A stretch of DNA of 64,000 nucleotides from Candidatus Sumerlaeota bacterium (GTDB lineage: Bacteria > Sumerlaeota > Sumerlaeia > MWCT01 > JAUWMI01): the NCBI GenBank assembly GCA_030613245.1, contig JAUWMI010000011.1, positions 29,590-93,589 on the forward strand, in the 5' to 3' direction. The position numbers and the translations under genes were made by a program. A model generated the notes under the pieces. It searched no databases. It was given only the letters and a program-made list of their open reading frames with translations, and was not told the origin of the DNA. Shown in pieces: positions 1-8,289 of the stretch. How positions within the stretch are numbered: the first letter of the stretch is position 1; every line of letters begins with the position of its first letter.

Positions 1-1
1 T

Positions 2-556
2 GGAACTATCGGCCCTAGTTCGCCTTACAAGAACTGTGTCATCATTCAACACGACAAAATGCTTGATGCACAACCCGTTTATGCGCTCTACGGTCAGCTG
101 ACGGAGGTTAGCACGAGCGCAGGTCAGCACGTACGACAGGGCGAGCAAATCGGCAAGACCGGAATTCCCTTCACGAGCGCGGAGCTGGGTCGCGAAACGG
201 AACTCGAGTTAGAAATTCGGCTGGGTGAAAACAGTCAAGCCGACGTCGTGAACCCTGAACTTTTCATCCAGCATACCTCGAACGGGACAGGCATGATCAT
301 TGGCCGCATCGTGGACGATTCAGGCCATGCCCTTCCGCTGGTACGCATAGATGGGGCAAAGAAGCCTGACGATTATCTCCATTATGAATTCTCCATGACC
401 TACGGTGAAGGAGCGAACAGCTCGCCTCAGTGGGAAGAAAACTTCATGATCGGCGACGTGATCGCGGGATCGTATACGTTGACAACACAGTACGGTACAA
501 AGGACGTGATCGTAGAGCCAGGCATGGTGACTTTTGTCGAATGGGAGGTCAAGTAA
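2..556 (+). CDS. Degenerate M23/LytM-like protein with carboxypeptidase-regulatory-like domain (5' truncated)
   Basis: The reading frame is open from the left edge, so the N-terminus lies outside the window. The first ~85 visible residues follow the LytM (M23 peptidase) pattern: a strand ending VIIQHD, then YALYGQLTEV where active enzymes have Y-x-H-L, a VRQGEQIGKTG turn, and TELELEIR where active enzymes have a HLHFEIR-type motif. Both expected metal or catalytic histidine motifs are replaced, so it is probably a non-catalytic LytM module such as a binding or activator domain. After a short linker, a ~90-residue beta-rich segment (GRIVDDSGHALPLVRIDG) resembles the carboxypeptidase regulatory-like fold seen in envelope proteins. 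Followed 58 bp later by a cyclophilin-like gene. Periplasmic location is inferred; the signal region is not visible. Confidence 0.7.
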   Translation, partial: GTIGPSSPYKNCVIIQHDKMLDAQPVYALYGQLTEVSTSAGQHVRQGEQIGKTGIPFTSAELGRETELELEIRLGENSQADVVNPELFIQHTSNGTGMIIGRIVDDSGHALPLVRIDGAKKPDDYLHYEFSMTYGEGANSSPQWEENFMIGDVIAGSYTLTTQYGTKDVIVEPGMVTFVEWEVK

Positions 557-614
557 CACCAAAGGTCACCAGAACCTGCTCAGAGTGGAGAACGACGGCG
601 AAAGGAGGGGAAAA

Positions 615-989
615 ATGGGCCAATCAATTCGGATTACTGCAGGGAAGATCTCGCTCAAGGCGGAATTGAATGACACAGCAACCGCGACGAAGATCTCCGA
701 GCTCCTCCCCCTCAAGGCTAGAGCCAATACATGGGGAGACGAGATTTATTTCTCCATTCCGCTGGAGACCAGTGCGGAAAATCAAAAAGCCATTGTGGAG
801 ATGGGCGACATTGGCTACTGGCCCCCAGGATCGGCACTGTGCCTATTCTTTGGCCCAACTCCTGCAAGCCAGGGTGAGGAAATTCGTCCAGCCAGCCCGG
901 TCAATGTGGTGGGAAAGATTCTCGACGATCCAAAAGTCCTGAAATCAGTTAAAGACGGCGACGCGGTCGATGTGACTAAGGCCGAGTAA
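615..989 (+). CDS. Cyclophilin-like fold protein (TM1367/DUF369-type)
   Basis: This is a 124-residue protein starting at the ATG at 615, preceded by the strong Shine-Dalgarno AAAGGAGGGG at 601-610; an in-frame upstream start at 534 would overlap the preceding gene and lacks such a site. The sequence has the small beta-barrel pattern of the Cyclophil_like2 family: ISELLPLKA, a central GDEIYFSIP strand, then DIGYWPPGSALCLFFGPTP and VNVVGKI. This family shares the cyclophilin fold but has no demonstrated prolyl isomerase activity, so the function is unknown. No signal peptide, so cytosolic. It is co-directional with the LytM-like gene 58 bp upstream. Confidence 0.82.
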   Translation: MGQSIRITAGKISLKAELNDTATATKISELLPLKARANTWGDEIYFSIPLETSAENQKAIVEMGDIGYWPPGSALCLFFGPTPASQGEEIRPASPVNVVGKILDDPKVLKSVKDGDAVDVTKAE

Positions 990-1321
990 GATCAGCCGAT
1001 CGGCTCCACTCTGGAAGGTCAGATACGGAATTAGCCTCGCCGCAATTTACATACTCCGTGCCGCAGTGACCCATCTCACCGCCAAAAATGGGCAAGAAAA
1101 ACCGGAACAGATGAAATTTCTTCGATACTACGGTACTTTCCTTAGCTAAAATAGAAATGAGTGGGATAAAAAAGGAGTGTCTAACTCCATTTTTGCTAGC
1201 GAACGTCGTCCTAGTGGGCCGTGTGACGCCGGCGTGACTCCACCTGTCCATTGTCCTAACGCTCCGTAGGCAATATGATTAATCTGGAGCTCTAAGGAGC
1301 GAAAAGAGGAGGGAAATAGAG
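990..1321. other. Intergenic gap, no recognised feature
   Basis: About 330 bp between the cyclophilin-like gene and the TPR protein. I see no convincing ORF, RNA gene or strong terminator. A purine-rich Shine-Dalgarno stretch (AAAAGAGGAGGGAAA) lies just before the next start. Confidence 0.4.
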
Positions 1322-2020
1322 ATGAAGAACAATCTTACAGCTCTGATGCTAAGTTTTTTGATTATGACTTTTGAATTTACGGTGCAAGCCGTTGAAGATT
1401 CGACTTCATCATCGGCTATGACAACAGAGACGCTTGTAAACGATCTTTTTTCCAAAGGATTATATGAGAAAGGAATTAAAATTCTCCAGAAGGAAAAACA
1501 AAAACCGGGCGCCTATTGCTGTGAAGGGGCCCTGACCGTCACCATCATAGAATTAAACAAACAAATAAAAGACTTAAAAACCAAAGCACTGTGGAGTGAA
1601 GCAATTAAAAAATATGAACAGGTTCTTAAGGCTCGTCCTGATTCATATAAGTCAATAGGTTATGCATTGACCGGAATTGCTAAAATTTGGCGTGAGCAAG
1701 AAAAGTATGATGAAGCTCTAAGCATTTATAATCAGCTGCTGACAATTAGTCGCCGGCAGAAAGGATTCTATAATGAAGGTGGCATATCGATTGCTCGCTT
1801 GTGTGAGGTGGAGAGCCGATGGAAAATTGCTGAATGCCAGGTAGACAAAGGATGTTACGACAAAGCAATTAAAGAATATGAACTTATGATTCAGCTCGCT
1901 ACTGACCCGGAGAGCTATTCTAAATACTCTCCAGAATTGAAAACGGAAACCTTGGAAGGTGTCGATAAATGGCGGGCACGAATAAAGGAATTAAGAGAAC
2001 TTCAAAAAGAAATCAATTGA
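1322..2020 (+). CDS. Secreted TPR-repeat protein, function unknown
   Basis: A 232-residue protein with a Sec-type signal peptide (short basic start MKNN, hydrophobic core to about residue 22, likely cleavage after VQA). The mature part is helical, with at least three TPR-like pairs: around residues 35-55 (LFSKGLYEKGIKILQK), 90-140 (ALWSEAIKKYEQVL; EKYDEALSIYNQLL) and 180-200 (GCYDKAIKEYELMI). The start at 1322 follows a good GAGGAGGG ribosome site. No catalytic motif is visible; a scaffold in the periplasm is the simplest reading. Codon use is more AT-rich than the nearby housekeeping genes. Next gene 252 bp downstream. Confidence 0.7.
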   Translation: MKNNLTALMLSFLIMTFEFTVQAVEDSTSSSAMTTETLVNDLFSKGLYEKGIKILQKEKQKPGAYCCEGALTVTIIELNKQIKDLKTKALWSEAIKKYEQVLKARPDSYKSIGYALTGIAKIWREQEKYDEALSIYNQLLTISRRQKGFYNEGGISIARLCEVESRWKIAECQVDKGCYDKAIKEYELMIQLATDPESYSKYSPELKTETLEGVDKWRARIKELRELQKEIN

Positions 2021-2272
2021 TGTCTCAGCAAATCCGGTGATGGGGAATTCCAGGACAGCAACCTAGATTCCGGTATATAAAATCCAGGATTTGCCCAGCC
2101 TGCAAGTCACTATGGCACGAATGAGCTGCAGTCGTTCCTCAAGTGCTTGCAAAAACTTTTGAGTTGAGTCTTACATCATTGCAAGGTCGACCGAAAATCC
2201 AGGGCAAGTACAAATTGGGTTGCTGTCCGCGATTTTTCCCAAATAGGTGGTAGAGACAAAGGGGATTGCTCA

Positions 2273-2776
2273 ATGCTTAATGTCATCTATTTCAATCTTC
2301 TTATATTCATTTTAGCCCTAACAGTTTCCTGCGGTAATGATTCTGAAGCCCAGCAAATAGGCTCAGTTGAGCCCCTCGAGAGCGAAACAATCGATATGCA
2401 AATGGGGATATTGTACTCGGCCCTGAAGACCTATTACGTTGATTTTAGGTGTTATCCCCAGAGTATAAACCAACTGAGCACACCGAATGCATACATTATA
2501 CGAGGAGACTTGCAGAAGATATTGCCAGATTGGGATTATTCCTCAGATGCCAGCGGACAAGGATTTAATCTGCGACATCAAAAGAACAAGGACTATGAAC
2601 TTATTCTGCCCCATGAATCTATGGAGACGATTAAAAAGTTGCGTAATGAGGGCAAAGCAGAGGATTTATTAGAATTGGCGGAACAGGAACCCAATGCCCT
2701 TCTTCGGGCTGAGATTCTCAGAATCTTCTATGTGGACTTCATCAAGTTCAATCAGAGCAACCACTATTCTTTTTAG
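2273..2776 (+). CDS. Putative lipoprotein with pseudopilin-like (GspG-type) segment
   Basis: A 167-residue protein. The first ~19 residues are hydrophobic and end in TVSCG, a plausible lipobox, so a lipid-anchored periplasmic protein is likely. Residues ~45-100 (DMQMGILYSALKTYYVDF, then CYPQSINQLSTP) resemble the globular part of type II secretion pseudopilins, where a helix ending ALxxYxxDxGxYP is followed by a loop. The prepilin cleavage motif GFTLIE is absent, so this is not a standard pilin. The C-terminal third is helical and Glu-rich. Function unknown. It stands alone on the plus strand, convergent with tsaD 40 bp away. Confidence 0.6.
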   Translation: MLNVIYFNLLIFILALTVSCGNDSEAQQIGSVEPLESETIDMQMGILYSALKTYYVDFRCYPQSINQLSTPNAYIIRGDLQKILPDWDYSSDASGQGFNLRHQKNKDYELILPHESMETIKKLRNEGKAEDLLELAEQEPNALLRAEILRIFYVDFIKFNQSNHYSF

Positions 2777-2816
2777 CCGCGTCCGGGGGATCTGCTTCAA
2801 GAACTAAGGCGGAGGC

Positions 2817-3953
2817 TTACGAGCCCAGGGGATAGTCGGCCTGAGCATTGAGGGTAAGCGAGGCGAAATTGCGTGTGCGATAGTGGAGCATCGCCAGCCC
2901 CGCAACCATTGCAGCATTATCAGTACAGAGAATCGGAGCGGGAATGATAACCCGAATGCCCGCGAGCCGCTCCATTGCCTTTGCCCGAAGACCGCTATTC
3001 GCAGCAACCCCACCAACAATCGCGAGCTGGTCAAGGTGAAAGGCAGCCAGGGCGCGTTCTGTCTTAGCCAGCAGGCAATCAATCACCGCAGCCTGAAATG
3101 AGGCAACGATGTGTCGAATCAGGGCCTGGTCGTGTATGACCCGTTCATATCCTGTCTCTCTCACGTATTGCATCACCGAGGTTTTCAATCCACTGAATGA
3201 TAGATTAAAGTCTTTGGCCCTGATACGTGGCCTCGGAAAGCGCACATAAGCACTATCACCTTCCTGTGCGAGACGGTCAATAATCGGTCCTCCCGGGTAT
3301 CCCAGCCCAAGCAGTTTCGCCACCTTATCGTACGCTTCGCCTGCTGCATCATCCAGGGTCACACCAACTACCTCGTAGCGCAGTGGCTCCCAGACAACCA
3401 CCAGGCTACTATGACCTCCTGAAACGACCAGGCCAAGGTATGGATAGCCCAACTGAGCGCCAGAGCGTGATAATTCGCTGGATGAACCGGAGGAGCTGCG
3501 GTGCGCAGACGAAGGAGAGCTCACCTCGGAAGACTTGCCGCTCGGTTTAGCCTTCATGAGTTCTGTACGACTTCTCTCCTTTGCGTCGGAGAGAAAGGGG
3601 GCATACAGGTGGCTGGCAATGTGATTAATCGCCATAAGCGGTTTCCCTGTGGCGTAACTGAGCGCCTTTGCTGTCTCAACGCCGACCAGAAGCGACCCAA
3701 TAAGCCCTGGGCCACGGGTCACGGCCAGAGCATTGATCTTATCCAGCGACACGTCAGCGTCTGCGAGTGCGCGCTCAAGCACGGGCAGGATCTTCTGAAT
3801 ATGTGCCCGCGAGGCGATTTCAGGCACAACTCCGCCGTACGACGCATGCAAATCAACCTGTGAGGCAACGATGTTCGACAGAATATCGCATCCATCGCGC
3901 ACAACTGCGCACGACGTTTCATCACACGAAGTTTCGATTCCGAGAATGTACAT
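2817..3953 (-). CDS. tsaD: tRNA N6-adenosine threonylcarbamoyltransferase TsaD
   Basis: TsaD transfers the threonylcarbamoyl group to A37 of ANN-decoding tRNAs, working with TsaB/TsaE in bacteria. The start codon ATG at 3953 gives the typical N-terminus MYILGIETSCDETS; an in-frame ATG at 3989 would add 12 residues. Kae1/ASKHA motifs are present: INHIASHLYAP with the metal-binding histidines, LGLVVSGGHSSLV, the DDAAGEAYDKVAK region, GGVAANSGLR, and a late CTDNAAMVAG motif. The protein is 378 residues, about 40 longer than usual, because a Ser/Arg/Lys-rich stretch of roughly 45 residues is inserted between the HxxxH motif and the GGHSSLV strand. It is divergent from the membrane protein at 4149. 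Confidence 0.96.
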   Translation of the reverse strand: MYILGIETSCDETSCAVVRDGCDILSNIVASQVDLHASYGGVVPEIASRAHIQKILPVLERALADADVSLDKINALAVTRGPGLIGSLLVGVETAKALSYATGKPLMAINHIASHLYAPFLSDAKERSRTELMKAKPSGKSSEVSSPSSAHRSSSGSSSELSRSGAQLGYPYLGLVVSGGHSSLVVVWEPLRYEVVGVTLDDAAGEAYDKVAKLLGLGYPGGPIIDRLAQEGDSAYVRFPRPRIRAKDFNLSFSGLKTSVMQYVRETGYERVIHDQALIRHIVASFQAAVIDCLLAKTERALAAFHLDQLAIVGGVAANSGLRAKAMERLAGIRVIIPAPILCTDNAAMVAGLAMLHYRTRNFASLTLNAQADYPLGS

Positions 3954-4148
3954 ATATTCAAAACCCTTCGCCACTACGGGGCCTTCCATTTATCTTTTCC
4001 GCACTCACATCACACTCTCACATTTGCATCCGAAAAACGAATCCAACCCCTGGATTATTCACTTGCAAGTTATTAATAAATTCTTTCTAATCTCTGTGCC
4101 GTAATCAATGAAAAAAATGCGCGAGGAACAATCGAATCTCTCTTTGTC

Positions 4149-5654
4149 ATGAGCAGAATCTGGAACATCCTTACATTTCGAAGGATTAAGCGCCATCCAC
4201 TTGAGTGGCTGATTTTCGTGTCGCTTTTTATCACCTATTCTTATTTCTTTCACCAGACCGCAGGGTGGAATATCAATAGCCGCATTAACCTTACCTATGC
4301 CTTGGTAGATCAGGGCACCTTTCGTATTGATGCCTACCACGATAAAGCGCCCTACCGTACCATGGACAAGGCCTATTACAATGGGCACTACTATTCAGAT
4401 AAGATCATCGGCCTTTCACTGCTAGGTGCTATCCCTTATACGATGTTGCGCTCTATTGCGTCGCTCTTTAACATCAGTTTAACGCTGGATGTGAGTCGTT
4501 ACGTCATCCGTATCTTCACAACCTCTCTTCTGGCTGCGGCATGTGCCGTTGTGTTGTACCGATTGCTACTGCTTTTTGGCGCCACGAGCCGCCAGAGTCT
4601 GCTCCTCGTATTCTTCTGCGCTCTCGGAACACTCTTTCTTCCCTACGCCACAGTCTTCTATCCATATCTACCGGCTCTGTTTTTCGTGCTGCTCTCCTAT
4701 CGAATTCTGCTGCGATACCGCCTTGAACGGCGCCTTGACGAGGCTCCGCTCTTCCTGGCAGGACTGGCGCTGGGCCTAGCATTACTCTGTGAATACATCA
4801 TTGGGATCGTCGCTCTCGGATTGGTGGCGTACGTCTTCATCCACCTGCGGGCTCGGGGACAGATCTGGAAGTACCTAATTGGCAGCATTGTGCCGCTCAT
4901 TCCATTTATTCTCTATACGCTATACTGCTTCGGGCGCGTAACTATTCCATACAAGTACGAGGTGGACAAAATGTTTGCAGTTGGAATGGGACAAGGGTTT
5001 TTCGGCATCACGAGCCCAAACATGCACGTCATGTATTACATAACGATCCACCCATATCGTGGCATATTCTTCTATTCGCCGGTTCTTCTCCTCTACTTTT
5101 TGGGCATTGTTACGATGATCAGGCAGCGGCGCTTTCGAAGCGATGCAGTGCTGGCTTTGTACATCGTAGCTGGCTATTTGTTATTCAATTCCTCGTACTA
5201 CATGTGGTGGGGTGGATGGGCAGCTGGGCCGCGCTTTCTGATTCCGATGATACCGTTTATGATTCCACCGCTTGTCTTTCTGCTGCGAGGTGTGCGATAT
5301 TCGCAATTTGCTATTGTTGTTCTTGGAATCGTATCAATTGCGATGACCTTTATTCCTGCAGCTATAGATCCGCAACCACCCCAAGGGTATAACACAGACA
5401 TTCTGCTAAATGCGAAAATCTGGGATAATCTTGCCAGTCCGATTCTTCTGATTCAATTTCCCGAATTTTTTCATGGGCGGATAGCCACGAATTTCGGGTC
5501 AGTGATTGGCTTGCCGGGGCTTGCCGGCTTGATTCCTCTGGGGCTGTTCTGGCTGGCAATAGGCATGGCGCTGCATGCGTGTCTGGCTCGTCAGAACACA
5601 CATGCAGGTGAGTCCAGTGATGAGCCGAAGAGCTGTGGCGAACCCCGCGAATGA
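4149..5654 (+). CDS. Polytopic membrane protein, GT-C glycosyltransferase-like
   Basis: A 501-residue protein with about ten predicted membrane helices (first around residues 20-37). The loop after helix 1 contains NINSRINLTYALVDQG and then AYYNGHYYSDKIIG, a pattern found in uncharacterised GT39/PMT-like membrane proteins that may use lipid-linked sugars, with acidic residues in the first external loop. The exact reaction is not readable from the sequence. No obvious Shine-Dalgarno precedes the ATG at 4149. It ends 33 bp before the convergent rhomboid gene. The protein at 34605-36620 has a similar N-terminal design (SVPRSILIDHDLDFQNEY, LSNDWPIGAGLLWLPFF), suggesting two members of one family. 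Confidence 0.7.
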   Translation: MSRIWNILTFRRIKRHPLEWLIFVSLFITYSYFFHQTAGWNINSRINLTYALVDQGTFRIDAYHDKAPYRTMDKAYYNGHYYSDKIIGLSLLGAIPYTMLRSIASLFNISLTLDVSRYVIRIFTTSLLAAACAVVLYRLLLLFGATSRQSLLLVFFCALGTLFLPYATVFYPYLPALFFVLLSYRILLRYRLERRLDEAPLFLAGLALGLALLCEYIIGIVALGLVAYVFIHLRARGQIWKYLIGSIVPLIPFILYTLYCFGRVTIPYKYEVDKMFAVGMGQGFFGITSPNMHVMYYITIHPYRGIFFYSPVLLLYFLGIVTMIRQRRFRSDAVLALYIVAGYLLFNSSYYMWWGGWAAGPRFLIPMIPFMIPPLVFLLRGVRYSQFAIVVLGIVSIAMTFIPAAIDPQPPQGYNTDILLNAKIWDNLASPILLIQFPEFFHGRIATNFGSVIGLPGLAGLIPLGLFWLAIGMALHACLARQNTHAGESSDEPKSCGEPRE

Positions 5655-5687
5655 TTCTACGTTGCCTATTCACTCTATAATCTAGCA

Positions 5688-6398
5688 CTACCTATCGCGG
5701 AAGAGGTTCTTAAAACGCGAGCGGCGTGAGCCATGTGATTGGCGGCGGAAAATATCGCCTCTTTTCAGATAGAGAAATGCGACCACAAGACCACCCAGAT
5801 GCGTGAGGTGCGAAATATTGCCGTAAGCCACTGGCGAAGCCGACCCGAGAAAGGTCAAAAATATGAATACCGCAACCAGCACTTTCACTTTGACGGGGAA
5901 GACCCCCCATACCAGCACAATGTCATCCGGCCAATATAGGGCATACGCCAGCAGAACACCGTAAATCGCTCCAGACGCTCCAAAAATCTGGTAGTACCCC
6001 TTGCCGATGATTAGCGAGATAAGAGCATGAAATATACCGGCCCCAATCCCAACAATAAAATAGAATTTGAGAAACTCCTGGGATCCCCAGCGGTGTTCCA
6101 ATCGTGGGCCAAAAAACCACAGAACAATCATATTGGTGAGAAAATGAAACGGCCCGAGATGAATAAACATATACGTGACAAACTGCCAGATCATCCCATG
6201 CAAGATGGAAAGGTTTGGCTGTTGGCCGAGTATATGCATGAGCCAATAAAAAGCACGCTTACTCGCTATGGGAATGATAAGCATATACAGCACAAGCACA
6301 ACAGTGTTGATAATAATCAGCCACTTCACCACCGCGCTGAGGTGGGAATCCAGAAACCGATTCAACTCGTACGTGGTACCGCGTGAGCGCATTGACAT
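5688..6398 (-). CDS. Rhomboid-family intramembrane serine protease
   Basis: A 236-residue protein with six membrane helices. The rhomboid signature is clear: GPFHFLTNMIVLWFFGPRLE (L1 loop and helix 2), IFGASGAIYGVLLAY carrying the catalytic serine in GxSG, and ISHLTHLGGLVVAFLYL carrying the catalytic histidine. These enzymes cleave transmembrane substrates within the bilayer; the substrate here is unknown. The short tail is basic (RRSRFKNLFRDR). A second in-frame Met two codons downstream is an alternative start. It is co-directional with aroA (96 bp upstream), and probably lies at the end of that transcript. Confidence 0.92.
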   Translation of the reverse strand: MSMRSRGTTYELNRFLDSHLSAVVKWLIIINTVVLVLYMLIIPIASKRAFYWLMHILGQQPNLSILHGMIWQFVTYMFIHLGPFHFLTNMIVLWFFGPRLEHRWGSQEFLKFYFIVGIGAGIFHALISLIIGKGYYQIFGASGAIYGVLLAYALYWPDDIVLVWGVFPVKVKVLVAVFIFLTFLGSASPVAYGNISHLTHLGGLVVAFLYLKRGDIFRRQSHGSRRSRFKNLFRDR

Positions 6399-6494
6399 CT
6401 CCCTAACGACGAGATTGTTCCTAACCTGTATGCCGTCCTACCCCTGGCACATTCTTTTAGCACCGCAGCAATTTGCTTTTCCAGCGTTAAGTAC

Positions 6495-7787
6495 CTACTC
6501 GGATAATTCAATTGCCGCACCAAGCGACTTCAGATCCCGGAAAAAATTCGGGTATGATTTCGACACGTGCTGCGCGTTGGCGATGACAAGGCCTTTCCTG
6601 CACCGAAGGCCCACAATCGTAAGCAGCATCACTACCCTATGGTCGTTGTGGCTATCAACGGTCAGGCCTCCGTCGTAGCCAGCCGGATTCCCGTAGATAA
6701 CCATCTCGTCCTGTTTCTCTTCAGCCCTTACGCCAATCCGGTTCAGCTCCGTGATTGGCACTGAGATGCGGTCACACTCCTTGAAGCGCAGGTTACCCAC
6801 ATTGTAGAATCGCGATTTGCCATGCGCGAAGCATGCAGCGCCGACCAGCGGCAAAACCGCATCAGTTGCAAGATCACCATTGAATTCCACTGCGCGAAGT
6901 GTCTGTGCCATGGACTTAATCATGACGCTGTTTTTCTGATGCGATATCTCGGCGCCCATTGAACGCAGCACGTCCAGAGCAGCCCGCTCGCCCTGCTGGT
7001 CTTCGTACAGCCGCGTGATTGTAATGCGTGAGGGCATGATTGCCGCAGCAGCGAGAATGGCCGCTGCGCCGGGGTAATCACCGTGGACGTCGTAATGGTG
7101 GGGCTGATAAGCTTGCCCACCGTGAATAGAAAAGTACAACAGCTCATCGCTCGCATCAACCTTGATGCCTGCTTCGCGTATCACTTCAAGGGTGGTCTGG
7201 ATCGCCGGCCTTGATTTCAACCCATTCACCACGCGAATAGAGATATCCTCGCCAATCAGCGGCGCGAGAAATAGCAGCGCGCTAACGTACTGCGAACTGA
7301 CTGCGCCTGATACTGTGATCTCGCCACCCTTTAGCCCACTGCCATAAAGCGTAATCGGAAGATGACCCTGCTCCGACTCAGAGCGTACGCCGAGCTGAGC
7401 GAGTGCCTCGAGCAGATCTGCGTTTGGCCGCTTTCCCAGCGACTCAGGGAAATCGGTTTCAAAGGTCACCTCGGGCAATAACGCTCCTATCGGAAGCAGA
7501 AATCGGAGCACGGCACCGGCGTTGTGAGGATTGAGCCGTCCAGGACTGCGCGGTCTTCTGCCAAAACCTGTAACATGAAGATCGCCGTTTCGTTTGCGAA
7601 TGGTTGCGCCCAGAGCCTGGCAACACTGAATCATCGCCTCACCATCGTCGCTTTCCGCTGCATTGGAGACCAGACTTTCCCCTTCAGCAAGGCACGCGGC
7701 TAGAATATAGCGGGTAGTATAGTTTTTCGACGACGGTGGGGTAAGTGTTCCTTCCAGACGCTCAGTGTAGCGGACATGCGCAATCAT
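6495..7787 (-). CDS. aroA: 3-phosphoshikimate 1-carboxyvinyltransferase (EPSP synthase)
   Basis: AroA joins shikimate-3-phosphate and phosphoenolpyruvate in the chorismate pathway. The ATG at 7787 is preceded by GGAAGG at 7-8 bp and gives 430 residues; the upstream ATG at 7802 would place that site inside the gene. Motifs: PPSSKNYTTRYILAACLAE (substrate-binding Lys and Arg), NAGAVLRFLLPIGAL (canonical NAGTxxR), SSQYVSALLFLAPL, DYPGAAAILAAAAIM, ECDRISVPITELNRIG and SHNDHRVVML. Length is normal. The N-terminal SSKNYTTR departs slightly from the common GSKSxTNR, as in other divergent AroA proteins. It lies downstream of rpmE beyond an apparent intrinsic terminator, so it probably has its own promoter. 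Confidence 0.95.
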   Translation of the reverse strand: MIAHVRYTERLEGTLTPPSSKNYTTRYILAACLAEGESLVSNAAESDDGEAMIQCCQALGATIRKRNGDLHVTGFGRRPRSPGRLNPHNAGAVLRFLLPIGALLPEVTFETDFPESLGKRPNADLLEALAQLGVRSESEQGHLPITLYGSGLKGGEITVSGAVSSQYVSALLFLAPLIGEDISIRVVNGLKSRPAIQTTLEVIREAGIKVDASDELLYFSIHGGQAYQPHHYDVHGDYPGAAAILAAAAIMPSRITITRLYEDQQGERAALDVLRSMGAEISHQKNSVMIKSMAQTLRAVEFNGDLATDAVLPLVGAACFAHGKSRFYNVGNLRFKECDRISVPITELNRIGVRAEEKQDEMVIYGNPAGYDGGLTVDSHNDHRVVMLLTIVGLRCRKGLVIANAQHVSKSYPNFFRDLKSLGAAIELSE

Positions 7788-7879
7788 TAAGTAGCCTTCC
7801 ATTCAAGCCATATAAGAATTGGACAATACCGCCTGAGGCGCACAATCCCGCCAAAGGCGGACAAGCAACTGATGTAGTC

Positions 7880-7916
7880 AAAAAAAGCGGGCAGGAGGAA
7901 GACTCGCTCCTACCCA
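7880..7916 (-). terminator. Rho-independent terminator after rpmE
   Basis: On the minus strand a 9-bp stem (GGGTAGGAG paired with CTCCTGCCC, one G-T pair) with a 9-nt loop is followed by GC and a run of seven T. It sits about 85 bp downstream of the rpmE stop and would end the rho-rpmE transcript. Confidence 0.85.
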
Positions 7917-7999
7917 CTTTGAACTCGCTTTCCGGCAAGATTCCTGCGTATGCATCGCTCTTGCCATGCTGTTACCATTTCGTTCCTGTGAGCGCTACG

Positions 8000-8203
8000 C
8001 TATTTCTTCCCCCCGTATTTTTGAATATACTTCTCCACTCGCCCGGCACTGTCAACGAACTTCTGCTTGCCTGTAAAAAAAGGATGGCACGCTGAGCAAA
8101 TCTCCAGCCGTTGCACCTTTTTTGTTGATCGGGTCTCGATCGCATTGCCACACGCACACGTAATGGTTGCTTCTTCATACTTAGGATGAATATCCTTTTT
8201 CAC
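8000..8203 (-). CDS. rpmE: 50S ribosomal protein L31 (zinc-binding type)
   Basis: A 67-residue protein of the expected length. It starts with GTG at 8203, with GGAGG about 11 bp upstream. The four zinc-ligand cysteines are present: CAC near residues 16-18 and CSAC near residues 36-39, followed by [20 protein letters not shown], the L31 signature. It binds the large ribosomal subunit near the central protuberance. The C+ form suggests zinc was adequate in the lineage; a zinc-free paralogue may exist elsewhere. It lies 86 bp downstream of rho, a common arrangement. Confidence 0.97.
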   Translation of the reverse strand: MKKDIHPKYEEATITCACGNAIETRSTKKVQRLEICSACHPFFTGKQKFVDSAGRVEKYIQKYGGKK

Positions 8204-8289
8204 TCTACGTATACCTCCGTAATTCAGAAAAATCTAAAAATTCACACCACCAGCCTGTTGCTCAATCCAACAAGAACTAGAATCATAGC

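Noticed and set aside
976..1251. Minus-strand ORF of 91 codons in the first gap
   Set aside because: No ribosome site or plausible protein sequence.
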